A stretch of DNA of 32,294 nucleotides from Streptomyces viridosporus (GTDB lineage Bacteria; Actinomycetota; Actinomycetes; Streptomycetales; Streptomycetaceae), in assembly GCF_002078235.1 (NCBI RefSeq), contig NZ_MSGP01000219.1, positions 1 to 32,294 on the forward strand. The letters are read 5' to 3'. Shown one piece after another: positions 24,259 through 32,294 of the stretch. A program made the translations under genes and the position numbers. Each line of letters begins with the position of its first letter. Position 1 is the first letter of the stretch. The notes beneath the pieces were generated by a model. It was given only the letters and a program-made list of their open reading frames with translations. It was not told where the DNA came from and did not search any database.

Positions 24259-25083
24259 GTGTCGCAGGACACCACACAGGACCGCACCGGTTCCGGGACA
24301 CGTGCCCGGATCGATACGAGCAAGCCGCACTCGGCCCGCTTCTGGAACTACTTCGTCGGCGGCAAGGACCACTACAAGGTCGACCGGGAGATCGGGGACC
24401 AGATCAAGGAGATCTTCCCCGGCCTGGCCGACGTCGCGCTCACCAGCCGGCGGTTCCTGGGACGGGCCGTCCGGTACCTCGCCGGTGAACAGGGGATCCG
24501 GCAGTTCCTGGACGTCGGGACCGGGCTGCCGACCGCCGACAACACCCATCAGGTGGCCCAGCGCGTCGCCCCGGACGCGCGGATCGTGTACGTCGACAAC
24601 GACCCCATAGTCCTCGCCCACGCCCACGCCCTGCTCAAGAGCACGCCGGAGGGCAGGACCGCGTATCTGGACGCCGACCTGTACGACCCCGAGGCCGTGC
24701 TGCGGGCCGCCGCCGAGACGCTCGACCTCTCCCGGCCGGTCGCCCTGATGATCCTCAACACGCTCGGCCACGTCGCCGACTACGAGGAGGCCCGCGGCCT
24801 GGTGCGCCGGCTCATGGCGGGGCTCCCCCCGGGCAGCCACCTGGTGATCGGCGACAGCACGGCCACCAGCGAGGGCATGGTCGCGGCGTCAAAGGCGTAC
24901 AACTCGAGCGGCGCGGTGCCGTACCACGTGCGCGGCGTCGAGGAGATCGCCGGGTTCTTCGAGGGGCTGGAGCTGGTGGAGCCCGGCGTCGTGCGGGTGC
25001 CCGAGTGGCGGCCGGAGGGCGGGGAGCCGGACGGAGACCTCGCGGCCGTGGACGCCTACTGCGGGGTGGGCCGCAAGGCGTAG
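24259..25083 (+). CDS. DUF574-family S-adenosylmethionine-dependent methyltransferase
   Basis: Predicted 274 aa. The start region IDTSKPHSARFWNYFVGGKDHY is the hallmark of the actinobacterial DUF574 (SAV2177-like) methyltransferases, followed by motif I FLDVGTGLPTADNTHQ, the acidic end of strand 2 in VYVDNDP, DLYDPEAV, and the helix-strand LMILNTLGHVADYEEARGLV. Substrates of this large Streptomyces paralogue family are mostly unknown. The GTG start is preceded by GGAGG (24247-24251) with 7 bases between. TAGGTT at 24214-24219 could be its -10 box, leaving a short leader. It is convergent with the hydrolase gene. Confidence 0.92.
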   Translation: MSQDTTQDRTGSGTRARIDTSKPHSARFWNYFVGGKDHYKVDREIGDQIKEIFPGLADVALTSRRFLGRAVRYLAGEQGIRQFLDVGTGLPTADNTHQVAQRVAPDARIVYVDNDPIVLAHAHALLKSTPEGRTAYLDADLYDPEAVLRAAAETLDLSRPVALMILNTLGHVADYEEARGLVRRLMAGLPPGSHLVIGDSTATSEGMVAASKAYNSSGAVPYHVRGVEEIAGFFEGLELVEPGVVRVPEWRPEGGEPDGDLAAVDAYCGVGRKA

Positions 25084-25146
25084 CCCGGCCGGCGGTTCCT
25101 CACCGGCCCCTCCTCCTCGGCTTCTCCCCGGCCGCCCCCGCCGGGA

Positions 25147-25722
25147 TCAGTCCTCCAGCGACTCGAGGAAGCCGAGCGCCACCCGCCAGGTGGCCTCGGC
25201 CGCCTCCTCGTCCCAGTCCGGCAGGTCGGGGTCGGTGTAGAGGTGGCCGGCCCCGGCGTACCGGTACACCTCGACGTCGGCTCCCGCCCGGCGCATCTGC
25301 AGGTACCAGGCGCTCAGCCAGTCGTCGGTCTCGAACGGGTCGGGCTCGGCGACGTGCAGCTGCACCGGCAGGTCGTCCACCGAGGCGTTCGCCGCGATGT
25401 CGGACGTGCCGTGCAGGAGCAGCAGCCCGCGCGCCCTGCCGTCGCCGAGGGCCAGTGTCTGGGCGACGGAGGCGCCGAAGGAGAACCCGGCGTACACCAG
25501 CCCCCGTTCCGAGTAGGGCGCGGCGGCCAGCACGGCCCGCCTCAGCAGTTCCTCCTTGCCGGTCTCCTCCCGGTACGCCATGCCCTCCTCGACCGTGGTG
25601 AACGTGCGGCCCTCGAAGAGGTCGGGCGTGAACACCTCGTGTCCGGCCGCGCGCAGCCGGTCGGCGGCCCGGTGCACCGCGGGTCCGAGCCCGTAGGTCG
25701 AGTGAAAGAGCATGATGTTCAT
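25147..25722 (-). CDS. Dienelactone-hydrolase-like alpha/beta hydrolase
   Basis: Predicted 191 aa. A compact alpha/beta-hydrolase begins NIMLFHSTYGLGPAV, with the nucleophile elbow GFSFGAS, an acid strand VQLHVAEPDPF and a histidine loop YAGAGHLYTDPDLPDWDEEA. Classical dienelactone hydrolases use Cys at the nucleophile position; here it is Ser, so esterase-type chemistry is likelier. I chose the ATG at 25722 because the conserved strand begins there; an ATG three codons earlier (25731) is possible and neither has a ribosome site. It is convergent with the methyltransferase gene and divergent from the channel gene. The cellular substrate is unknown. Confidence 0.85.
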   Translation of the reverse strand: MNIMLFHSTYGLGPAVHRAADRLRAAGHEVFTPDLFEGRTFTTVEEGMAYREETGKEELLRRAVLAAAPYSERGLVYAGFSFGASVAQTLALGDGRARGLLLLHGTSDIAANASVDDLPVQLHVAEPDPFETDDWLSAWYLQMRRAGADVEVYRYAGAGHLYTDPDLPDWDEEAAEATWRVALGFLESLED

Positions 25723-25817
25723 GGGGCCCATGGTGCCAGCCCGGTGTGACCGCGCCGGATCGCGGCAGTACCCACGAGCGCGCGGAAGTCACATGTTCGT
25801 GCCCGCCCGGGGCCGGT

Positions 25818-25823
25818 TAGGTT
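25818..25823 (+). promoter_or_regulatory. -10 box TAGGTT of a probable leaderless promoter for the channel gene
   Basis: TAGGTT precedes the ATG at 25831 by 7 bases. GGAGG also occurs but ends one base before the ATG, too close to act as a ribosome site, which supports a leaderless start. Confidence 0.5.
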
Positions 25824-25830
25824 CGGAGGC

Positions 25831-26946
25831 ATGGATGACGTGCTCCGCCCACTGATCGTGGTCGGCGGCTCGGTCGTGCTCACGCTGCTGCTCGGCTGGG
25901 CGACCGACCTGCTGCTGCGCAAGGCCGACGAACGCCACCACGACACGCCGTTGTGGGGACTGCTCCGCCGCGCCCGCGTCCCGTACCAACTGGTGCTCTG
26001 CGCGGCCCTGCTGAGAGGGTCGTACGTCGAGGCCCAGGTGTTCCCGGACCACCGGGTCGGCATCGGCCGGATGCTGTCCCTGGTGCTGATCGGGTCGGCC
26101 GCCTGGCTGGTGATCCGGATCGCGGCGGCGATCGTCGAGACCACCTACACCCGGTACGCCAACGCCCGCTACCACCGCGATCCGGCGCGGGTCCGCCGGG
26201 TGCGCACCCAGGTGACGCTGATCCGGCGGGTGGTGTCGGCGATCGTCACGGTGGTGGCGGCGGCCTCGATGCTGCTGACCTTCCCGGCGATGCGGGCGGC
26301 CGGCGCCTCGCTGCTGGCCTCGGCCGGCATCCTCGGCATCGTCGCCGGTGTCGCCGCCCAGTCCACGCTGGGCAACATGTTCGCCGGGCTGCAGATCGCC
26401 TTCGGCGACATGGTGCGCATCGGGGACACGGTCGTGGTGAACGGCGAGTGGGGCACCGTCGAGGAGATCACGCTGACCTTCCTGACCGTCCGCACCTGGG
26501 ACGAGCGCCGGATCACCATGCCGGTGTCGTACTTCACCTCCAAGCCGTTCGAGAACTGGTCGCGCGGCACGCCGCAGATGACCGGTGTCGTCTTCTGGCA
26601 CCTCGACCACTCGGCCCCGCTGGAGGCGATGCGCGACCGGCTCCGCGACATCCTGCGGGAGTGCCCGGCCTGGGACGGCCGCGCCCACAACCTGGCCGTG
26701 ACGGACACCACGCCCAGCACCATGGAGGTGCGGGCCCTGGTCACCGCCAAGGACGCGGACGACATATGGACGGTACGGGTCGTGGTCCGCGAGCAGATGA
26801 TCCGCTGGCTGGCCGAGGAACACCCGTACGCCCTGCCCCGGGTCAACGCGGCGGACGCGATCCTGCCGCCGCACCTCGACGGCCACCGCTTTCCCGATGG
26901 CATACCGTCGGCCCGCAGGGTGCACACCCACTCCCGGGAGCACTGA
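25831..26946 (+). CDS. MscS-family small-conductance mechanosensitive channel
   Basis: Predicted 371 aa. N-terminal membrane helices include LIVVGGSVVLTLLLGWATDLLL, MLSLVLIGSAAWLVIRIAAAIV and VVSAIVTVVAAASMLLTF. The pore-lining helix and beta domain follow as GASLLASAGILGIVAGVAAQ, TLGNMFAGLQIAFGDMVRIG, DTVVVNGEWGTVEEITL and WDERRITMPVSYF, the MscS signature order. A C-terminal alpha/beta portion ends near residue 360. It probably releases osmolytes under hypo-osmotic stress. Its stop codon is 7 bases from that of the opposing SDR gene. The ATG is read from a probably leaderless mRNA. Confidence 0.94.
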   Translation: MDDVLRPLIVVGGSVVLTLLLGWATDLLLRKADERHHDTPLWGLLRRARVPYQLVLCAALLRGSYVEAQVFPDHRVGIGRMLSLVLIGSAAWLVIRIAAAIVETTYTRYANARYHRDPARVRRVRTQVTLIRRVVSAIVTVVAAASMLLTFPAMRAAGASLLASAGILGIVAGVAAQSTLGNMFAGLQIAFGDMVRIGDTVVVNGEWGTVEEITLTFLTVRTWDERRITMPVSYFTSKPFENWSRGTPQMTGVVFWHLDHSAPLEAMRDRLRDILRECPAWDGRAHNLAVTDTTPSTMEVRALVTAKDADDIWTVRVVVREQMIRWLAEEHPYALPRVNAADAILPPHLDGHRFPDGIPSARRVHTHSREH

Positions 26947-26953
26947 GCGCCCG

Positions 26954-27694
26954 TCAGTGGCCGCGCTCGGCACCGCCGTTGACCTGGATGATCTGCGAGG
27001 TGATGTGCGCGGCGCCCGGGGAGGCGAGCCAGTGCAGGGTCGCGGCGACGTCCCCGGGCGTCCCGGCCCGCTTGTCGGACGTCTCGGCGATCAGCCGGGC
27101 CCGCCGCTCCTCGTCGATGCCGTCGCCGAAGAAGGCGGTGTCCTCGATGTAGCCGGGCGCGACCACGTTCACGGTGATGCCGTGCGGGCCCAGCCGCCGG
27201 GCGAGGTCGTGGGCGTACGGGTGCAGCCCCGCCTTGGCCGCCGCGTACGCCACCTGCCCGGACCCCCGGTACGCGGCGATGGAGCTGAGGAACAGCACCC
27301 GCCCGCCGGGTTCGGCGAGCCGTTCCCTCAGGGCCTCGGTGAGCAGGACGGCGGTCAGCAGATTGAGCCGGAAGTTGACCGTCCAGTGGTGGGCGACGGC
27401 GTCGAGCGGCTCGTCGCCGCCGACCGGGGGCTCGAGGAGCCCGTTGCCCCCGGCGCTGTGGACGAGGACGTCCACGGCGCCGAACTCCCGTCCCACGAAG
27501 CCGGCCACGCCCCGCACGGCCTCCGGATCGGCCAGATCGGCGGCGTACGTCAGCGCCCCCGGCACCGCGGCCCGCTCCAGCACGTCCCCGCGCCGCCCGA
27601 GCAGCAGCACCCGGTCCCCGTCGGCGGCGAAGACACGCGCGGTGGCCAGCCCGATGCCCGTACCGCCCCCACTGATCACAACGTTCCGAGTCAT
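26954..27694 (-). CDS. SDR-family oxidoreductase (FabG-like)
   Basis: A 246-aa classical short-chain dehydrogenase. The cofactor loop is SGGGTGIG at 8-15 (usual TGxxxGxG with Ser first), then a strand HSAGGNG replacing the common NNAG. The catalytic set is FLSSIAAYRG (Ser) and YAAAKAG (Tyr-x3-Lys), and the C-terminus ITSQIIQVNGGAERGH is standard. The substrate is not inferable; many such proteins reduce 3-oxoacyl or sugar carbonyls with NADPH. The start ATG (27692-27694) lies 6 bases after TAGGGT. The gene lies 50 bases downstream of the antiporter stop on the same strand. Confidence 0.92.
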   Translation of the reverse strand: MTRNVVISGGGTGIGLATARVFAADGDRVLLLGRRGDVLERAAVPGALTYAADLADPEAVRGVAGFVGREFGAVDVLVHSAGGNGLLEPPVGGDEPLDAVAHHWTVNFRLNLLTAVLLTEALRERLAEPGGRVLFLSSIAAYRGSGQVAYAAAKAGLHPYAHDLARRLGPHGITVNVVAPGYIEDTAFFGDGIDEERRARLIAETSDKRAGTPGDVAATLHWLASPGAAHITSQIIQVNGGAERGH

Positions 27695-27700
27695 GCCCCG

Positions 27701-27706
27701 ACCCTA
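27701..27706 (-). promoter_or_regulatory. -10 box TAGGGT of a possible leaderless promoter for the SDR gene
   Basis: Minus-strand TAGGGT stands 6 bases upstream of the ATG at 27694, with only CGGGGC between, too close to act as a ribosome site. It lies in the 50-base gap after the antiporter gene. Confidence 0.4.
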
Positions 27707-27744
27707 CGGACAGAAGGCCGCCGACGGCGGTAACCCCACGACGC

Positions 27745-29331
27745 TCACCGCAGACTCCGCACGTCCAGATGCCGCAGCACCCGGTCCACCACCTCCGGAT
27801 CCGCCCCCGTCTCGCTCCGCGCCGCCAGCACCTCGTGCCGTGCGGCGCTCAGCATCTCCCCCTCGATCCGCCGCACCCGCTTCAACCGCCGTGCCCGCTG
27901 CCGGTAGGCCTCCCGCCGCTCGTCCTCCGCCATCTCCGGGCTGATCCGCACCCCGATGTCGAACGACCGCCGCAGCATCTGCTCGGACAGCTCCTCGGGC
28001 AGGTCCTCGACCTCCTCGATCTCCCGCAGCCGGCGCTTCGCCGCCTTCGCGGCCCGGACCGCCAGCTGCCGTTCGAACTCCTTCTCGCGCCCGATGTCGC
28101 CCCGCACCCCCAGCCGGCCCACCAGCCACGGCAGGGTCAGCCCCTGCACCAGCAGCGTCGCCAGCACCACGCCGAACGCGATGAAAATGATCTCGCCCCG
28201 GGCGGGGAAGTCGCCCCCGGTGTCGGTCTCCAGCGGGATGGCGAGGGCCAGGGCGACGGAGGCCACCCCGCGCATCCCCGACCACCACATCACCACGGTC
28301 TCGCGCCAGCTCACCGGGATCTCCTCGTCGACGTCCCGCGCGGTGTGCAGCCGCTGCGTCAGCCAGGTCGCCGGCAGCAGCCACGCCAGCCGGACGAGGA
28401 CGACCACGCCCACGACCGCCGCCGCCCAGGTGAGCAGCTCGCCCCAGTGGCCGGCCGCGGTCTCGACCGCGTTGTGCAGCTCCAGACCGACCAGTCCGAA
28501 CGCGACGCCGGTGACGAGCGTGTCCACGATGTCCCAGAAGGTGTGCCCGGCGAGCCGGACCGTGACGTCGTCGGCGTCGGTGGCGTACTCCACGAGGAAC
28601 AGCGCGGTGGTGAGCACCCCGAGCACCCCCGAACCGTGCAGTTCCTCGGCCAGGACGTAGGAGGCGAAGGGCACCAGCAGGGTCAGGGCGACCTGCAGGG
28701 TCGGGTCGCCGAGCAGGCCCATCAGCTTGTTGGTGCCCCAGCCGAGCGCGAGTCCGACCGCGACCGCCACCACGGCCGACAGCACCAGGTCCAGCCCGGC
28801 CCGCCAGGGCGAGAAGGTGCCGCTCACGGCGGCGGCGATCGCCACGTGGTACAGGACGATGGCCGTCACGTCGTTGAACAGCCCCTCGCCCTCCAGGATC
28901 GACACCAGCCGGCGCGGCAGCCCCAGCTTCCCGGCGACGGCGGTCGCCGCGACCGGGTCGGGCGGTGCGACCAGGGCACCGAGGGCGACGGCGGCGGCCA
29001 GCGGCAGCCCCGGCACGATCGCATGGGCGACGACGGCCACGCACAGGGTGGTGACGAAGACCAGCGCCACGGCCAGCAGGAGGATCGGTCTGATGTTCGC
29101 CGCGAACTGGCGCCAGGACGTCCGGCGCACGGCGGCGTAGAGCAGGGGCGGCAGCAGCAGCGGCAGGATCAGTTCCGGCGGGACGTCGACGTTCGGGACG
29201 AACTCCAGCAGCGCCAGGACGATCCCGAGGACCGTCATCAGCACCGGCGCCGGCAGCCCCAGCCGCTCCCCGACGGCGACGCTCACCACCGCCCCGAGCA
29301 ACAGGACGAACAGCAGGGCCAACTGATCCAC
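27745..29331 (-). CDS. CPA1-family Na+/H+ (monovalent cation/proton) antiporter
   Basis: A 528-aa membrane protein with about 12 helices, starting LALLFVLLLGAVVSVAVGERLG. The CPA1 core motifs are clear: ALVAPPDPVAATAVAGKLGLP (transport-site Asp region), then ILEGEGLFNDVTAIVLYHVA with the FND motif, and VMWWSGMRGVASVALALA in the later half. A cytoplasmic tail of about 120 charged residues (KEFERQLAVRAAKAAKRRL onwards) follows. It exchanges Na or K for protons in pH and salt homeostasis. The GTG start (29329-29331) is preceded by AGGAGC with 7 bases between. It precedes the SDR gene on the same strand, after the GNAT gene. Confidence 0.94.
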   Translation of the reverse strand: MDQLALLFVLLLGAVVSVAVGERLGLPAPVLMTVLGIVLALLEFVPNVDVPPELILPLLLPPLLYAAVRRTSWRQFAANIRPILLLAVALVFVTTLCVAVVAHAIVPGLPLAAAVALGALVAPPDPVAATAVAGKLGLPRRLVSILEGEGLFNDVTAIVLYHVAIAAAVSGTFSPWRAGLDLVLSAVVAVAVGLALGWGTNKLMGLLGDPTLQVALTLLVPFASYVLAEELHGSGVLGVLTTALFLVEYATDADDVTVRLAGHTFWDIVDTLVTGVAFGLVGLELHNAVETAAGHWGELLTWAAAVVGVVVLVRLAWLLPATWLTQRLHTARDVDEEIPVSWRETVVMWWSGMRGVASVALALAIPLETDTGGDFPARGEIIFIAFGVVLATLLVQGLTLPWLVGRLGVRGDIGREKEFERQLAVRAAKAAKRRLREIEEVEDLPEELSEQMLRRSFDIGVRISPEMAEDERREAYRQRARRLKRVRRIEGEMLSAARHEVLAARSETGADPEVVDRVLRHLDVRSLR

Positions 29332-29419
29332 GGTCGGTGCTCCTGGGGGATCGACGATCGGTCGGCGGGCCTCCAGCCTGCCATGCCGCCGCCCTCACCA
29401 GGCCGTTGACGGACCCCGG

Positions 29420-29887
29420 TTACAGCACGCGCCGCATGGCCCGGTGCGGTATCCCCGCGTCCGGGAACTCGGGCCCGTACGCCTCGTACCCCAATCGTTC
29501 GTAAAAACCCAGGGCGTGGGTCTGCGCGTGCAGGTCGACGGCGGTGAGGCCGCGCGCGCGTGCCGCTTCCTCGACGGCCCGCACCAGGGCCGCCCCCACC
29601 CCGAGCCCGCGCGCCTCCCGGGTCACCGCGAGCCGCCCGAGGGAGCCGACCTCCGGGTCGCCGCCGTTCTTCGCCGCGGCGGCCTCGCCGTGCAGCAGCC
29701 GCCCGGTGCCGAGCGGTACGCCGTCCTCCCGGACCGCCAGCACGTGCACGGCGCCGGCGTCGTACGCGTCGTACTCGATGTCCTCGGGAACGCCCTGCTC
29801 GGCGACGAAGACCTCCTTGCGCACCGCGAAGCACGCCTCCCGGTCGGCGGGCTCCACCGCTTCCCCGACCACGTAGGAGGAGCTCAT
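29420..29887 (-). CDS. GNAT-family N-acetyltransferase (ElaA-like)
   Basis: Predicted 155 aa. An ElaA-like start ([25 protein letters not shown]) is followed by [25 protein letters not shown] with the acetyl-CoA pyrophosphate loop (R-G-L-G-V-G), and [20 protein letters not shown], then the ending [11 protein letters not shown]. The acceptor is unknown. The ATG (29885-29887) overlaps the stop of the pseudouridine-synthase gene as ATGA and has GGAGGA about 8 bases upstream, so translation is coupled to it. The antiporter gene begins 88 bases downstream. Confidence 0.92.
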   Translation of the reverse strand: MSSSYVVGEAVEPADREACFAVRKEVFVAEQGVPEDIEYDAYDAGAVHVLAVREDGVPLGTGRLLHGEAAAAKNGGDPEVGSLGRLAVTREARGLGVGAALVRAVEEAARARGLTAVDLHAQTHALGFYERLGYEAYGPEFPDAGIPHRAMRRVL

Positions 29888-30828
29888 GCGTACGTCTCCT
29901 CCCGGACCTGGTCCAGTGCCTTCTGCAGGTCCTCCGGATAGTCGCTGGAGTACTCCGCCCACCGGCCGTCCCCGGGGTGCTCGAAGCCGAGGCGCACCGC
30001 GTGCAGCCACTGGCGGGTGAGGCGGAGCCGCTTGGCGAGCGTGGGGTCGGCGCCGTAGGTCAGGTCGCCGACGCAGGGGTGCCGGTGGGCGGCCATGTGG
30101 ACGCGGATCTGGTGGGTGCGGCCGGTCTCCAGCTTGACGTCGAGGAGGGAGGCGGCGCGGAAGGCCTCGATGAGGTCGTAGTGCGTGACGGACGGCTTGC
30201 CCTCCGCGGTGACCGCCCACTTGTAGTCGTGGTGCGGGTGCCGGCCGATGGGGGCGTCGATGGTGCCGCTGGTGGGGTCGGGGTGGCCCTGGACGAGCGT
30301 GTGGTAGCGCTTGTCGACCGTGCGCTCCTTGAACTGGCGCTTCAGCGACGTGTACGCGTACTCGGACTTGGCGACCACCATCAGACCGGAGGTGCCGACG
30401 TCGAGGCGGTGCACGATGCCCTGGCGCTCGGCGGCGCCGGAGGTCGAGATGCGGTACCCGGCGGCGGCGAGACCGCCGATCACGGTCGGGCCGGTCCAGC
30501 CCGGCGAGGGGTGGGCGGCGACCCCGACCGGCTTGACGATCACGACCACGTCGTCGTCGTCGTGCACGATCTCCATGCCCTCGACCGGCTCGGCGACGAC
30601 CTGCACCGGCGCGGGCGCCTGCGGCATCTCGACCTCGAGCCAGGCGCCGCCGCTCACCCGCTCCGACTTGCCGACCACCGACCCGTCGACCGTGACCTTC
30701 CCCGCGGCGGCGAGTTCGGCCGCCTTGGTGCGGGAGAAGCCGAACATGCGGGAGATGGCGGCGTCGACGCGCTCGCCCTCCAGGCCGTCGGGCACGGGCA
30801 GGGTACGGATCTCGGGAATCGTGCTCAC
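29884..30828 (-). CDS. RluA-family pseudouridine synthase (RluD-like)
   Basis: A 314-aa protein with an N-terminal S4 RNA-binding domain (about 18-80, containing [19 protein letters not shown]) and a catalytic domain with [13 protein letters not shown], where D143 is the catalytic aspartate. Later motifs [23 protein letters not shown] and [13 protein letters not shown] complete the RluA family. Most likely it modifies 23S rRNA uridines, like RluD, but the site cannot be read from the sequence. The GTG at 30826-30828 ([12 protein letters not shown]) was chosen: CATACT lies 6 bases upstream, and the 50-base gap from lspA makes a longer start unlikely. It ends overlapping the GNAT gene. Confidence 0.94.
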   Translation of the reverse strand: MSTIPEIRTLPVPDGLEGERVDAAISRMFGFSRTKAAELAAAGKVTVDGSVVGKSERVSGGAWLEVEMPQAPAPVQVVAEPVEGMEIVHDDDDVVVIVKPVGVAAHPSPGWTGPTVIGGLAAAGYRISTSGAAERQGIVHRLDVGTSGLMVVAKSEYAYTSLKRQFKERTVDKRYHTLVQGHPDPTSGTIDAPIGRHPHHDYKWAVTAEGKPSVTHYDLIEAFRAASLLDVKLETGRTHQIRVHMAAHRHPCVGDLTYGADPTLAKRLRLTRQWLHAVRLGFEHPGDGRWAEYSSDYPEDLQKALDQVREETYA

Positions 30829-30834
30829 CCGTCG

Positions 30835-30840
30835 AGTATG
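30835..30840 (-). promoter_or_regulatory. -10-like CATACT upstream of the pseudouridine-synthase gene
   Basis: Minus-strand CATACT is 6 bases upstream of the GTG at 30828. No ribosome site is visible, so a leaderless transcript within the lspA-downstream gap is possible. The first base departs from TANNNT, so support is weak. Confidence 0.3.
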
Positions 30841-30878
30841 CCGGACGGGCCCGGCGACCCCGTACGCGCGTTCAGTCC

Positions 30879-31556
30879 TCAGTCCTTGTGGACGGTCCCG
30901 TCGGGGTCCAGACCCCGGAACGACAGCAGCACGATCAGGATGCCGCCGCACACGATGGCCGAGTCGGCCAGGTTGAACACGGCGAAGCCCTTGGGCGCGA
31001 TGAAGTCGACGACCGCGCCCTCGAAGACGCCCGGGGACCGGAAGATCCGGTCGGTGAGGTTGCCGAGGGCACCGCCGAGCAGCAGGCCGAGCGCGATCGC
31101 CCAGGGCAGGCTGTACAGCTTGCGGGCGAGCCGGATGATCACCACGATCACCACGGCCGCGATCACCGTGAAGATCACGGTGAAGGCCTCGCCGAAGCCG
31201 AAGGCCGCGCCCGCGTTGCGGATCGCCTCGAACCTCAGCCAGTCCCCGATGATCTCGACGGGCTCGTGGTGCTCCAGCTCGGCGACCACGATCATCTTGC
31301 TGATCAGGTCGAGGGCGTAGGCGAAGGCGGCGACGGTGAACAGCACGGCGATGCGCCGCTTGCCGCGGGGCCGTTCGGTCTCCGCCGCCGTCCCCCCGGT
31401 GCCGGACGCGGCGACGGGGGCGCCGGCCCCGTGAGCGCCGCCCTCCCGGGCACCGGCCCCGGGGGCACCGCCCGCACGGGCGTCGTCCCCCTCCGTCCCG
31501 TCCCGGCCCGTGTCCGGGGTGTCCGGCGTACCGATGATGCGCTCCGCCTCTGCCAC
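30879..31556 (-). CDS. lspA: Lipoprotein signal peptidase LspA
   Basis: A 225-aa membrane protease that removes signal peptides from prolipoproteins after lipidation. Four helices are visible, among them [38 protein letters not shown] and [14 protein letters not shown]. The catalytic aspartates are D169 (GNLTDR) and D198 (FNLADS), and NAGAAFGFG is conserved. The first 65 residues are a low-complexity Gly/Ala/Pro/Glu extension ([17 protein letters not shown]), absent from E. coli LspA. The GTG (31554-31556) is preceded by GAGGGA with 5 bases between. It lies downstream of the DksA-like gene on the same strand and is followed by the pseudouridine-synthase gene, the common lspA-rluD order. Confidence 0.96.
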   Translation of the reverse strand: MAEAERIIGTPDTPDTGRDGTEGDDARAGGAPGAGAREGGAHGAGAPVAASGTGGTAAETERPRGKRRIAVLFTVAAFAYALDLISKMIVVAELEHHEPVEIIGDWLRFEAIRNAGAAFGFGEAFTVIFTVIAAVVIVVIIRLARKLYSLPWAIALGLLLGGALGNLTDRIFRSPGVFEGAVVDFIAPKGFAVFNLADSAIVCGGILIVLLSFRGLDPDGTVHKD

Positions 31557-31644
31557 GTGAGTCCCTCGACCTAGGTACCTGACTGAGGACGAGGGTACGG
31601 CACGCCCCGCACGCCCCTCGTGCCCAGGAGGCATACGGCGGTGA

Positions 31645-32294
31645 TCAGGGGCGGCGCTCCTGCTTCTGCTTGCACTCGACGCACAGGGTGGCCCGGGGGA
31701 AGGCCTGCACACGGGCCTTCCCGATGGGGTTGCCGCAGTTCTCGCACAGGCCGTAGGTGCCGGTGTCCAGGCGCTGCAGGGCCCGCTCGGACTGGGTGAG
31801 CATCTCGCGCGCGTTGGCGGCGAGCGCCAGCTCGTGCTCGCGCGTGATGTTCTTGCTGCCGGTGTCGGCGTCGTCGTCGCCCGCGCCGTCGCCGGAGTCC
31901 CGCATGAGACCGGCCAGCGACCGCTCCGACGAGCTGATCTCGTCGCGCAGCCGCACCACCTCGGCCATCAGCCCGGCCCGCGCCTCCTCGACCTCTTCCG
32001 GTGTCCAGGGGTCCTCGCCCGGCCGCACCGCCAGGTCGCCAGGCTCCGCCGCGGCGATCCGCGCCTTGGGCACGGCGGTCTTCGCCGCCGTGGCCGTGCC
32101 AGGAGTCTTCTTCGCACCCACCGTCGTCGCTCCCGTCTGCGTCGCGGCCTCGGCCGCGCCCGCGTCAGTGGCCGTGCCGCGCCCGGCCATGTCCTGTGTG
32201 CCCCCGCCGTCCCTGGTGGTGCCCTTGCTCCTTCCCCCCGCACCCCCCGCACTCCGGGCGGCCTTCCGGCCGGTACCACCGCCGTCACCGCCCG
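31645..32294 (-). CDS. TraR/DksA-family C4 zinc-finger protein, probably 5'-incomplete at the window edge
   Basis: The C-terminus has the DksA zinc finger: CENC, then CVEC 17 residues later (C149, C152, C170, C173 if counted from the ATG at 32190), ending KQKQERRP. A long helical pair ([21 protein letters not shown] and [17 protein letters not shown]) forms a coiled coil whose tip is acidic ([10 protein letters not shown]). DksA-type proteins enter the RNA polymerase secondary channel and change promoter choice, with ppGpp. The frame stays open from 32190 to the window edge, encoding a Lys/Arg/Gly-rich stretch ([18 protein letters not shown]), and no ribosome site precedes 32190. I therefore take the gene as continuing past the edge; a start at 32190 remains possible. 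Confidence 0.85.
   Translation of the reverse strand, partial: GGDGGGTGRKAARSAGGAGGRSKGTTRDGGGTQDMAGRGTATDAGAAEAATQTGATTVGAKKTPGTATAAKTAVPKARIAAAEPGDLAVRPGEDPWTPEEVEEARAGLMAEVVRLRDEISSSERSLAGLMRDSGDGAGDDDADTGSKNITREHELALAANAREMLTQSERALQRLDTGTYGLCENCGNPIGKARVQAFPRATLCVECKQKQERRP

Noticed and set aside
21390..24488. Open frame of 1032 codons spanning the DsbA-like, phoD and methyltransferase genes
   Set aside because: Frame-shifted shadow of three well-supported genes; the product is Arg/Pro/Gly-rich and crosses two strong terminators.
27769..29409. Plus-strand open frame of 546 codons opposite the antiporter gene
   Set aside because: Rich in Gln, His and Arg, typical of the antisense of a membrane protein gene; the antiporter motifs are on the other strand.
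31589..31621. Hairpin ACGAGGG...CCCTCGT as terminator of the DksA-like gene
   Set aside because: A stem of only 7 bp with a 19-base loop and competing GC-rich pairings; too weak to list as a feature.

Overview
This window is chromosomal DNA of very high G+C content with strong G/C bias at codon third positions, frequent GTG starts and large mirror ORFs on the antisense strands. Together with the gene set and order (his operon with priA, dnaE, phoD, lspA, a DksA-like gene), this points to Streptomyces. From memory, the order resembles the SCO2046-SCO2075 part of the S. coelicolor core chromosome. I see no mobile elements, tRNA/rRNA genes or CRISPR arrays. The longest gap between genes is about 255 bases.

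Left part (1-6.5 kb). After the 3' end of a gene cut by the window edge and a small VOC-family gene comes a leftward histidine operon: hisD-hisC-hisB-(52-aa membrane ORF)-hisH-priA-RidA family-hisF. Its genes overlap by 4 bases (ATGA/GTGA) or are 3-4 bases apart, so translation is probably coupled throughout. PriA is the actinobacterial bifunctional HisA/TrpF isomerase, which links histidine and tryptophan synthesis. The RidA-family protein and the tiny membrane protein are non-canonical members.

Middle (6.5-19 kb). Rightward: a beta-repeat membrane protein, a helical protein of unknown function, a stand-alone LON substrate-binding-domain protein and a YbaK-type deacylase. Leftward: an ABC-2 exporter (ATPase plus permease) with a trailing membrane protein, then a NYN-domain putative nuclease. 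A small basic protein faces dnaE, the replicative polymerase alpha subunit, across a bidirectional terminator.

Right part (19-32.3 kb). A DUF2252 protein with kinase-like motifs diverges from dnaE. It is followed by a membrane protein, a membrane-anchored DsbA-like thioredoxin, a Tat-exported PhoD phosphatase flanked by two strong terminators, and a DUF574 methyltransferase. Next are a DLH-type hydrolase (-), an MscS-like channel (+), and a leftward block: DksA-like zinc-finger protein, lspA, RluA-family pseudouridine synthase, GNAT acetyltransferase, CPA1 Na+/H+ antiporter and SDR oxidoreductase.

Recurring themes are 4-base translational overlaps, convergent genes only 3-7 bases apart, and several starts with a TANNNT-type -10 box 6-8 bases upstream, which suggests leaderless mRNAs. 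I found no obviously novel multi-gene defence or biosynthetic system. The most interesting items are the leader/start region of hisD, the 52-aa ORF in the his operon, the DUF2252 kinase-like protein, the repeats around the starts of dnaE, phoD and the NYN gene, and a perfect 20-bp inverted repeat at the left edge.
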